A DNA stretch of 9,962 bases from JAYUDN01 sp043739785 (lineage in GTDB: Bacteria > Patescibacteriota > Gracilibacteria > BD1-5 > UBA2023): positions 1-9,962 of the forward strand of contig JAYUDN010000026.1 in the NCBI GenBank assembly GCA_043739785.1, in the 5' to 3' direction. Position numbers and translations under genes: made by a program. The notes beneath the pieces are model-generated. The model was not told the origin of the DNA and ran no database searches. It was given only the letters and a program-made list of their open reading frames with translations. Shown here one piece after another: positions 1 through 7,365 of the stretch (positions are counted from its first letter, which is position 1; each line of letters begins with the position of its first letter).

Positions 1-56
1 AGTGCTTTATTATCTTTTTAAGCTCATAGACTGATATTTTGCTGTATGGAATCATA

Positions 57-85
57 AGAAGAGAGTATAGGTATTTCTCTCTTCT
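57..85 (+). other. Perfect 9-bp inverted repeat (hairpin) upstream of the pirin gene
   Basis: AGAAGAGAG at 57-65 is the exact reverse complement of CTCTCTTCT at 77-85, with an 11-nt loop. The 3' arm runs into the 18-nt element repeated at the far end of the window. If transcription starts upstream, this would be a 5'-leader stem; otherwise it could be a protein-binding site. It is not followed by a T-run, so it is not a classical terminator on +. No clear promoter is visible in bases 1-56. Confidence 0.5.
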
Positions 86-97
86 GGTCTAGAGCCT
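80..97 (+). repeat. 18-nt element, left copy (upstream of the pirin gene)
   Basis: TCTTCTGGTCTAGAGCCT occurs here and, as an exact reverse complement, at 9870-9887. Both copies lie just upstream of a start codon in the sense direction (14 nt before the pirin ATG, 20 nt before the 77-aa gene's ATG), and both genes begin with CATT-ATG. In both places the repeat starts with the 3' arm of an imperfect or perfect hairpin. It may be a shared leader or regulatory motif, or one member of a dispersed repeat family. Confidence 0.65.
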
Positions 98-100
98 AAT

Positions 101-106
101 TATATA
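101..106 (+). promoter_or_regulatory. Candidate -10 box of the pirin gene
   Basis: TATATA lies 5 nt before the ATG, a spacing similar to the uvrD and rel genes, which would make the transcript leaderless. No convincing -35 box is seen at the expected distance. An upstream promoter with the hairpin at 57-85 in the leader is the alternative. Confidence 0.35.
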
Positions 107-111
107 TCATT

Positions 112-1005
112 ATGCTTAAAAAAATAATCCGTCTCGAACATCCTCGTCAACACCATATGGTGGGCAATGGTTTCCAGGTTTCTCAGTATATCCCAGGATA
201 TGGACGAGAGATGTCGAATGAGTCGAGCCCGTTCCTCATGCTTGATTACAATGCTCCATGGAGGATCGAGGCAGGAGGAGAAAAACGCGGAGTTGGATTC
301 CATCCTCATAGAGGATTCGAGACGGTTACCATCGTATACTCGTGAGAAATCGAGCATCGAGATACCGCTGGAAATGGTGGAGTTATCGGATATGATGAAG
401 TCCAGTGGATGACGGCTGGAAGCGGTCTCCTTCACAATGAGTTCATGACGGATTCATTTACGAGTAGGGGGGGGACTCAGCATGCAGTCCAGCTCTGGGT
501 CAATCTTCCGAGTAGAGTAAAAATGACCGAACCTCGCTACCAGGCACTTACTCGTAAGAATATTCCTGAGATAGAGTTTGATGGTGGAAAAGCAAGAGTA
601 ATAGCTGGAGAATTATGGATGAAGGATTCGAAATGAGAAATCGTTACAACCAAGTGAATCGCTCAAACCTTTTCACCCGTAGAGCTTTACGATATCCGTT
701 TTACTTCTGCAGGAGATGTATCCTTCTCATTTCCAGAAGGATACAATACTATGATCCTGATGACCGAGTGAAGTGCTACTATCAACGGAAAACTTCTTGC
801 GAATGGTGATATGATTTATCTTTCTCAGGATGGAACTGATATAGAAATCCAGTCAGAATCTCTTGCGAAGATTCTTGTTATGGCAGGAAAACCGCTTGAT
901 GAAGGCGTCGCAGCATACGGACCGTTTGTCATGAATACGCAGGCTGAGATTATGCAGGCATTCCAGGATTTTCGAGATGGGAAGATGGGGGTGATTGAAA
1001 AGTAG
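112..1005 (+). CDS. Pirin family cupin protein (four in-frame TGA = Gly)
   Basis: The protein has 297 aa, the usual pirin length, and ends at TAG. TGA codons at 343, 634, 655 and 769 interrupt it under the standard code. Read as Gly they give a continuous pirin. The first (residue 78) falls on the conserved Gly of the TIVYSGEIEHRD stretch. Pirins are Fe-binding bicupins. The first-cupin metal-ligand pattern is present: HPHRG (His64, His66) and LLHNEF (His108, Glu110). The second cupin domain follows at roughly residues 190-280, with the typical YGPFVMNT motif near the C-terminus. Some bacterial relatives, such as E. coli YhhW, have quercetinase activity in vitro; the substrate here is unknown. 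The start is the first ATG in frame, matching the family N-terminus, with a TATATA box 5 nt upstream and no Shine-Dalgarno. The gene is monocistronic and convergent with uvrD. About 12% of its glycines use TGA. Confidence 0.93.
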
Positions 1006-1078
1006 GTAGAATATTGGTTGGTAGATATGGTAGGTAGCAGGTAGATGGAGCAGATAGATTGTAGGAGGAGATAGAAAA

Positions 1079-1113
1079 AGAAAATGGCATTCTCGAAATA
1101 TTGGAGATTTTCT
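1079..1113. terminator. Weak hairpin between convergent pirin and uvrD genes
   Basis: AGAAAAT (1079-1085) pairs with ATTTTCT (1107-1113), with an inner TCTC/GAGA stem. The flanks are T-rich on both strands (TTTTCTTTTTCT on the minus side). It sits between two converging genes, where a bidirectional terminator is expected. The stem is AT-rich and bulged, so the call is tentative. The rest of the gap (1006-1078) is a G-rich run with repeated GGTAG units. Confidence 0.35.
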
Positions 1114-1121
1114 ATTTCAGT

Positions 1122-3377
1122 TTAGATTTTCTTTATCGGTGCGATTTCGACGTTCATCTTCTTGATACCTGTGCCTGAGAATGCGATATCGGCAACAGCT
1201 CCTGAGATGGCGACTATCGTCCCGATACCATACTGAGCATGCTCGATGCGGTCTCAGAGGGAAAAATCTCATGCAGAGTTTTTTGGTTTGATGGTTTTTT
1301 TGTATGTTGGGGCGAGACCTTGGACAGGGCTCGTTCCGCTCAAAATACTCCCAAATGAAGTAAATCCATCTCCCCCATTTCAGAAGATACTCCGAGCACT
1401 TCCACGGTTGGTTTCGATATGGAGGTATTCTTCAGGGATTTCTTTCAAAAATCGACTCTTCGGATTGGCGGAATAATTTCCGAAATTGTAGCGCTCCTGC
1501 GCTCGCGAAATATGGAGGGTTTTCTTCGCTCTGGTGATCGCTACATACATAAGACGTCTTTCTTCTTCGATCGCATCCGCTTCGAGAAGGGATCTTGAGT
1601 GAGGAAATACTCCTTCTTCGGCTCCCGCGATGATGACGTGAGGGAATTCGAGGCCCTTTGCGAGGTGGACGGTCATGAGAGATACCATTTCACGCTCCCC
1701 TTCCTTCTCTCGATCCTGATCGGTAATCAGGGCGATATCTTCGAGAAAGAGCGAGAGATTTTCTGGATAGATAAGCCCATCGTAGCGACTCGCCATATTC
1801 ATAAATTCTTCGACATTGTCTACTTTCTCTTCGAATTCATCTTCTCCATATTCTTCTTTGAGGTACTCGAGGTAGTTCGATCTCTTGATGAGTTTCTCCA
1901 TGAGTTCTCCCACACTTGATGTCATTGATTCTTTCCTGAGTCCCCCATAAAGAGTAAGAAAACTCACGATTCCCTTCTGTGCTTGTGGGGTGAATCGGTC
2001 GAGGAAGTGGTAGTTATCGACGAGATCAAAAATAGAGAGGTGTTCGGCCTCGAGGAGTTCCATGAGGAGCTCGAGCGTCCGTTCTCCTATTTTCCTTCCT
2101 GGCACATTGATGATGCGTCGGAGCGATATAGTATCCGATGGATTATAGATGAGACGCATATAGGCAAGGATATCCTTCACTTCCTTTCGTTCGTAGAACT
2201 TCATCCCTCAGAAGACCTGATAGGGGATATTTTTATGGATGAGGGATTCTTCGATGAGTCGAGATTGTCCATTGGTTCGGTAGAGTACAGCATAGTGGGA
2301 ATAAGAAAATGCTCCACCCGTTGATTCCTCATCTTCCATTTTTTCCTTTGCATTTCGGATGACGTTTGTAATCATGTCAGCCTCATGTTTTTCATCGATC
2401 CCCTCGAGGATCACGATTTTTTCTCCTATTTCATTTTCGGTAAAGAGATTTTTCTTCATTTGTTTACTATTTTTCTTGATGAGTTCATTAGCCGCGAGGA
2501 TGATGTTTTGAGTCGATCGATAGTTTTGTTCCAGATTGATTACTTTGGCTTCCGGATAATCCTTCTTGAATGATAATATATTCTCTATATCGGCTCATCG
2601 CCAGCTATAGATCCCCTGCCAATCATCACCAACCACACAGAGATTGCGTTCTTTCTGGGCGAGGATTCGGATCGTATCGTACTGGAGGCTATTGGTATCC
2701 TGGTACTCATCGACCATAAAGTAGTGAAATCGAGTATAGAAATACTCTCGGACATCTTCGAAATCAAGAATCCGTCGCATAAAGAGGAGGAGGTCATCGA
2801 AATCAAGCGCATTATCAGCCTTAAGCTTTCCTTGATACTGCTTATACACATCGAGGACGACACTCCCGAAGTAGCTATCGACCGTCAGGGAGAATTCTTC
2901 AGGAGTCATCCCCTTCCCTTTCGTCTGAGAAATCATCGCCTGTACCCCACGTGGGTTATTTTCCTTCTCATCGATCGAGAGCTCCCGCATGATCGCCTTC
3001 ACCGTCCGGAGACAGTCATCACTATCGTAGATAATAAAATCTTTTGCATATCCGAGTTTGTCGATAAACATTCGGAGGAAAAATGAACTCATCGAGTGAA
3101 AGGTTGCGACCATCGGAAGGAAGGGGGATCTCAGAGGGTTGACCCCATCAGGATTGAGTCAGAGACGCTTTGCGATTCGTTCGCGCATTTCTTTGGCCGC
3201 CTTATTGGTAAAAGTCACACAGAGGATGGATCTTGGATCAATCCCTCGATTGTGAATCATATGGACGACGCGCTCGGTGACGGTATGGGTTTTCCCAGAA
3301 CCGGCTCCTGCATTGATGAGGAGGGGGCCATCGATCTGGAGGACGGCTTCGAGTTGGGCAGGATTCAGGTTATTCAT
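1122..3377 (-). CDS. uvrD: UvrD/PcrA-type superfamily 1 DNA helicase (six in-frame TGA = Gly)
   Basis: This is a 751-aa 3'-5' SF1A helicase for DNA repair and replication restart, ending at TAA. The helicase motifs are in order: Q-motif LNPAQ (residues 4-8), Walker A GAGSGKT (24-30), Ia FTNKAAKEM, Walker B DEYQDTN (223), III VVGDDWQGIYSWRGA (about 247-262), IV NYRST (about 285), GGMKFYERKE (390-399), V TVHLAKGLEFP (about 569-579) and VI RRLMYVAITRAKK (about 607-619). The tail has the PcrA/UvrD C-terminal pattern GDRIEHAQYGIGT. TGA codons at residues 73, 261, 390, 666, 703 and 708 split it into four fragments under the standard code. Gly261 is the motif III RGA glycine and Gly390 is in the conserved GG(M/L)xFYERKE. 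The start ATG lies 6 nt after a TATACT -10 box with no Shine-Dalgarno. Motif III has W-Q-G where PcrA usually has D-Q-S. The gene could be named pcrA or uvrD; sequence alone does not decide. Confidence 0.96.
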
Positions 3378-3383
3378 GCGAGG

Positions 3384-3411
3384 AGTATAAAAATACTTGA
3401 TGACTTATCAA
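3384..3411 (-). promoter_or_regulatory. uvrD promoter, apparently leaderless
   Basis: Reading the minus strand, TTGATA (3406-3411) is followed after 16 nt by TATACT (3384-3389), then 6 nt and the ATG. The transcription start would fall on or next to the start codon. A perfect palindrome occupies the spacer and -35 box. Confidence 0.6.
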
Positions 3412-3413
3412 GT
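3395..3413. promoter_or_regulatory. Perfect 7-bp palindrome in the uvrD promoter, possible operator
   Basis: ACTTGAT (3395-3401) and ATCAAGT (3407-3413) are exact reverse complements separated by 5 nt. The dyad covers the -35 box and spacer of the uvrD promoter, where a bound repressor would block RNA polymerase. The half-site TACTTGAT occurs again at 3461-3468, upstream of the divergent gene. It does not match the LexA boxes of E. coli or B. subtilis. Confidence 0.4.
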
Positions 3414-3507
3414 CAAAAGAACGGTCACTAGAACAGTAATGAACTTAAAGTAATAATTTATACTTGATATTATAGAAAATATTGTATTATATACTTTATA
3501 ATATTTT

Positions 3508-3513
3508 TATACT
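3508..3513 (+). promoter_or_regulatory. Candidate -10 box of the 187-codon gene
   Basis: TATACT, the same -10 sequence as at uvrD, the pilin gene and pheT, lies 10 nt before ATG 3524. A second box, TATAAT, is at 3497-3502. The region is very AT-rich, so chance matches are likely and no good -35 is seen. Confidence 0.4.
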
Positions 3514-3523
3514 CACAACTGAT

Positions 3524-4087
3524 ATGTCGGAAGTTCAAAGGAGCCTTGATAGCACAAATACAAAAAGTAAAATTGTAGAATTGATGTGGCGAATCGCAGA
3601 ACTCGTGACAAGGCTGACAGGATGATATATTTTCGATATTCGACGAATCGCATGAGACCAAAAGGGTTTTTTTCTAAATGTCGCAAGAGTAGCAAATTCT
3701 CAAAGCGCCTGAGTGTGACTTAATTATGCTCAAAAGATAGATAATCAAAAAGCCATCATTTGAATCTCAATTGCGAAAGTACTTCTAAATTATCAACTCC
3801 ATGTACTTGGAATAATGCTAGCCCGTGAATGAAGCGAAGGTGCTGAACAAGATCAACTAGTATGACTACAATTTTGAGAAGTTTCCAAAATCCAACGCCT
3901 CGGTATTCAATGGTGAAAAGGACGAAAATTGCAACAACTAATATGACTTCAAGAATATTGACGAAATAACCAATTTGAAACTGAAATTACAGGCTGTTCC
4001 CTTATAAATCTCATTCATACTATTGTACTTATTATCGGTCTGATATGATCTCTACGAATTTGGTGATGATGAACCATGAAGAAATAG
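3524..4087 (+). CDS. Unrecognised 187-aa protein, readable only with TGA = Gly
   Basis: I do not recognise this gene. Reading frame 2 from ATG 3524 has no TAA or TAG for 187 codons, in sequence of about 37% GC where such stops should be frequent. It contains 15 TGA codons (including three in a row at 4064-4072), so about 65% of its glycines use TGA against 12-24% in the neighbours checked. All 15 glutamines are CAA. The product is polar and probably helical at the N-terminus (residues about 15-31 look amphipathic), has a moderately hydrophobic stretch near 78-100, a basic Q/G-rich part near 121-145 and a likely membrane segment at about 157-177. A TATACT box precedes it by 10 nt. Its last 56 bp overlap the end of the convergent pilin gene. 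It may be a mobile-element or fast-evolving accessory gene, or a chance open frame; a recently broken gene is less likely because the frame is intact. Confidence 0.55.
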
Positions 4088-4577
4088 AGAGGATGAATCC
4101 GACAATCCCTCCCATGATAATCTTTCTTCATTTGTCGTCACTCTTCCCCATGATACCAGAGTTGAGCTGCATCTGAAGGGCTCAGTAGATGATGACGACG
4201 ACAGAAATCGCTCCGGCAATTCCGAGGAGGAACTCGACGAGATTGACAATGATCTTCGGGATATCATCAAGCCCTACATCTCAAGCCTTGAGTTTGTCGA
4301 AAAATCATATACCTTCCCCATTGTCTATGAGGTACTGAGCCCCTCATCCATTTGAAGTTGCATTGGTTGGGAGAGAAGCTCCTGCCCCTCAACCACCTCC
4401 TCCATTTCAGACCGAAAGGATATAGGTATCACTGGCAGTAGTGTAGATGGTTTGCGTTCCATTCCAGCTTCCCCCTGCCGGAACTTGAGATTTATCCGTA
4501 ATAGGATAGGTATTCGCGGAAACAATCTGAGAAAATCCCAAAAGAACGATTGCAAGGAAGAGGCGGAGGTATTTCAT
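4032..4577 (-). CDS. VirB2/TrbC-like pilin-type membrane protein with Gly-rich spacer (seven in-frame TGA = Gly)
   Basis: This is a 181-aa protein ending at TAA, found only when TGA is read as Gly (residues 57, 63, 78, 91, 99, 132, 150). The layout is a signal peptide of about 21 residues (MKYLRL, hydrophobic core, VSA cleavage motif), a short polar region, a glycine-rich spacer (about 57-80), a first membrane segment (about 107-134, ending IIYGALQ), a short charged loop with KSDDKGRKI, and a second membrane segment (about 153-175). The two hydrophobic helices, small basic loop, IIYG motif and cleaved leader resemble VirB2/TrbC-type pilins, which are common as stand-alone genes in CPR genomes. 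No other type IV secretion genes are visible here, so its role (surface fibre, DNA transfer or attachment) is inference. The promoter lies at 4597-4625. The 3' end overlaps the convergent unknown gene by 56 bp. The gene diverges from pheT. Confidence 0.85.
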
Positions 4578-4596
4578 ATGATGAATAATTTTTTAT

Positions 4597-4625
4597 AGTA
4601 TAACATTCATCCTCGAAAAAGCCAA
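4597..4625 (-). promoter_or_regulatory. Promoter of the pilin-like gene
   Basis: On the minus strand, TTGGCT (4620-4625) is followed after 17 nt by TATACT (4597-4602), with an extended -10 TG one base upstream (4604-4605). The ATG is 19 nt further on, giving a leader of roughly 12 nt without a Shine-Dalgarno. Confidence 0.6.
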
Positions 4626-4638
4626 ATTTTTCACTTTT

Positions 4639-4667
4639 TTTGCTTTTGGAGAGGTTTTTGGTATACT
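4639..4667 (+). promoter_or_regulatory. Promoter of pheT
   Basis: TATACT at 4662-4667 carries an extended -10 TGG at 4659-4661. A weak -35, TTTGCT, is at 4639-4644 with 17-nt spacing. The predicted leader to ATG 4764 is about 90 nt and contains a small AAAAGT/ACTTTT stem. It is divergent from the pilin promoter. Confidence 0.5.
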
Positions 4668-4763
4668 TTCGTGAACGGAAACATATGTAGTTATTACATA
4701 AAAGTTAAAGACTTTTTCGGTAATCTTCTAGTACTCCCAATTAATACCTGATTCATATATTAC

Positions 4764-7244
4764 ATGAAAATCCCTCTCTCCTGGATATCGCTCTACTCCG
4801 ATGTCTCATCACTTCTTGAGAAGTATGAAGCCAAGGCCCTTGCTCATGAATACTCGATCCATACGGCTGAAATCGATGGTATCGAGATTTCCTATCTCGA
4901 TAAAGTAGTTGTAGGAAAGGTACGGTCTTGTATCAACCATCCAGATTCGAAGAAACTCTCTATCGTGGAAGTGGATCTCTGAGAACATGGGACGACGATC
5001 ATCCTGACTGGAGCCGCGAATATCGTCGATGCCCACTTTGTTCCGGTCGCTATGGTGGGAGCTGTCTTGCCTTGAGATTTCACTATCGGAGAACGTATGA
5101 TGGCTGGGATGATGAGTCGAGGGATGATCTGTAGTGATGATGAACTTGGACTCGCGAGTGGCGAGGCAGATGGTATCATGATCCTCGAACAAATATGGGA
5201 TTCTCTCCTCCTCGAGTCCATGATTGGAAGGTCATTCTATGATCTCGAGATATCCCTTCCTGGAATAGGAAAAAGTATCTATACGACGAAGATTCGCGAT
5301 ACCGTATTTGAGATAGATAATAAGTTTATCACGAATCGTCCAGACTTGTTCTCTGTGGTTGGAAACGCTCGAGAGTTCCACACGGTTTTCGAAACTCCTT
5401 TTGTACCATACACTTCACAAGAAATACTTCCGAAAGAAACTCTAGAAACTGAGATTCTTTCGGATCGAGTCCTCTCGTATCACCTTCTTGGCATGGAAGG
5501 TATTGAAGTGGATGACACTCCTTGGGGGCTATCACTCATGATGCACCGTGCTGGGCTCACTCCCAAGATGGACATCGTCGATATTACCAATTGCATTATG
5601 ACCGAGCTTGGTCAGCCGATGCATGCCTTTGATGCTGCAAAAATCGCATGACACATCATCGTTCGTATGGCTCGAGCATGAGAAACACTCCTTGCACTCA
5701 ATGGCAATGAGTATATCCTCACGACCGAAGATATTGTCATTGCTGATACAAAAAAGGTGCTTGCTATCGCTGGAGTTATCGGAGGTATGGAGAGTGCCGT
5801 TTCCCGAGAAACGAAGGAAATATACTGGGAAAGTGCCTGTTTTGATCCTTCGAGCGTTCGATTTACCTCGCAGCGCCTCGGACTTCGGACAGATGCCTCG
5901 ACTCGGTATGAGAAATCCCTTGATCCCCTCTTGGCTCCATCGGGAATCACTCGCGCTATAGAATACATGAAGTTTTTATGAAAAAAATATGAGATGTCAG
6001 GATACTCTGGATATATCAATGCATCTCGAGTCAACCATATTGCCATAGAAGTGACGCACCATCAGATCAACTCAAAAATAGGGGTTATGATTCCAGCTGA
6101 AACACTTGAGTGAATCCTGGGACGACTTGGGTTTCAGTTTACGAAAATAGAAAGTGCAGATTCTTGAACCATTGCTATCTATTCAATCGTCATCCCTTCA
6201 TGGCGAGCGACCAAAGATATTGCTATTTGGGAAGATATTGCTGAAGAAATAGGAAGGGTCTATGGATACGATAAAGTAGAGGAAAACCCACTTACGGCGA
6301 ACTTTCGTATTAGTAAAAAAAATCAAGAAATCGACTTCAGGAATCGTACGAATACCTATTTTTCTCAACTCCGTTGGTATGAAACCTATCATTATTCGTT
6401 TTCGAATGAAACCCTCGATAAGAAGATCGGGTACTCAAGTATGGATGAAGCGATAGGAATAGTAAATGCCTTCAATGAAGAGTATACCCATATGCGGCGA
6501 TCCTTGGCTCCTCGACTCCTCCTGAGTGCATGAGAAAATCTCAAACATAAAAAATGTTTCTCCCTTTTCGAACTCGGAAAAACATTTCATAAACCATGAA
6601 CTACCTCTTCTCACTCACATTCTTGAACGCTCGCATCACCGTTCCACCAGAAAAAATCACTCGCATGAGTCGTAGTGGGTTCACCTATCGAAACTCTAAA
6701 AAAACATATAGAAGGGTACCTCTTCGAAACGCTTGGGTATGTTCCTCCGATTCATGAAGGTGATTTTTCTGTATCAGTATACCACCCCGGGATTTCCGGG
6801 AGATACCAAGAAGGTGGAACTACGATTATCAGCTTCGGGCGACTCCATCCAGAAGTGGCACATCAGTTTGAGCTTCCTTCAGATACTCTCTATTTTGAGG
6901 CTGACTATGAGAAACTTCTCACCTTGAGTACTGAGAAAGATATTATCTTTCAAGAAATACAAAAATTTCCAACCATAGAACGAGAACTCAATTTTATCAT
7001 CGGTGAAACCACACAGGTAGGACCTATCCTTCGTACCATCGATAGTTTCCATCCCTGGATTATGGATGTGTGAGTCGTTTCTACGTATCGGGATCTTGAA
7101 AAGATAGGTGAAGACAAAAAATCAGTTACGTTTCGCTTCGAACTCGTGAATAGAGAGGCTACTATTACAGATACAGAAGCACTCGAGATACAAAATCTGG
7201 TGATCGATCGGATGGAAGAGTCAGGATATAGTCTCAGAAGGTAA
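4764..7244 (+). CDS. pheT: Phenylalanyl-tRNA synthetase beta subunit (12 in-frame TGA = Gly)
   Basis: This is an 826-aa PheT ending at TAA. It is the tRNA-recognition and editing subunit of the alpha2beta2 enzyme that charges tRNA-Phe. In order: the N-terminal helix MKIPLSWI; an EMAP/OB-fold tRNA-binding domain (about 42-150, with VVVGKV, HPDSKKL and GLASG motifs); the B3/B4 editing domain starting at EIDNKFITNRPDL (183) and continuing through LGQPMHAFDA; the GLRTDASTRYEK motif (375); a B5 domain (about 400-475); the catalytic-like core with EDIAEEIGRVYGYD; and the C-terminal FDX-ACB anticodon-binding domain from KFPTIEREL (734) to the end. TGA codons at 4980, 5073, 5649, 5679, 5979, 6111, 6165, 6531, 6597, 6624, 6666 and 7071 would break it into many pieces under the standard code. 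The ATG matches the family N-terminus. The frame is open upstream to a GTG at 4671, but that extension has no counterpart in PheT. pheS is not adjacent. Confidence 0.97.
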
Positions 7245-7280
7245 AAATATATTTGTAGGAGGAGGCATTGAGGAGAAGAG

Positions 7281-7305
7281 CCAGGAAACATCGAGATGTA
7301 TTTGG
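7281..7305 (+). terminator. Imperfect hairpin downstream of pheT
   Basis: CCA, AA and ACAT pair with ATGT, TTT and GG around a CGAG loop, with bulges. The downstream sequence (AAATTTTAGAATATTTTTA) is A/T-rich but has no clean T-run. It lies 37 nt after the pheT stop and before the rel promoter. The call is weak. Confidence 0.25.
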
Positions 7306-7353
7306 CAGCGAAATTTTAGAATATTTTTACTAGCATTTTTGCACTCTTTCTGT

Positions 7354-7359
7354 TATAAT
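7354..7359 (+). promoter_or_regulatory. -10 box of rel, apparently leaderless
   Basis: A consensus TATAAT lies exactly 6 nt before ATG 7366, as at uvrD. It fixes the start at 7366 rather than at the in-frame TTG 7339 or further upstream, where the frame also stays open. No strong -35 is seen and there is no Shine-Dalgarno next to the ATG. Confidence 0.6.
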
Positions 7360-7365
7360 CTGCCT

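Noticed and set aside
1006..1078. Repeated GGTAG units looked like a tandem repeat or CRISPR-like array.
   Set aside because: The units are irregular, only 4-5 nt and without constant spacers; it is low-complexity intergenic sequence.
3470..3695. Two 60-63-residue minus-strand frames opposite the start of the unknown + gene.
   Set aside because: They run antisense through the longer + frame and its promoter, show no recognisable features, and one of the two must be a shadow of the other.
4052..4555. Serine-rich and other frames on the minus strand (4052-4270 and 4325-4555) open under the standard code.
   Set aside because: They are in other frames of the pilin-like gene, have unlikely composition and are shadows.
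1059..7264. TTGTAGGAGGAG occurs at 1059-1070 and 7253-7264, both downstream of + strand stop codons.
   Set aside because: A 12-nt match within 10 kb is expected by chance, especially in purine-rich sequence. AGGAGG here is not placed before a start codon, so it is not a ribosome binding site for any called gene.
7243..7365. The rel frame stays open upstream to the end of pheT, with an in-frame TTG at 7339, so an N-terminal extension is possible.
   Set aside because: The TATAAT box at 7354-7359 lies downstream of those starts, and the protein from ATG 7366 already has a normal Rel N-terminus.
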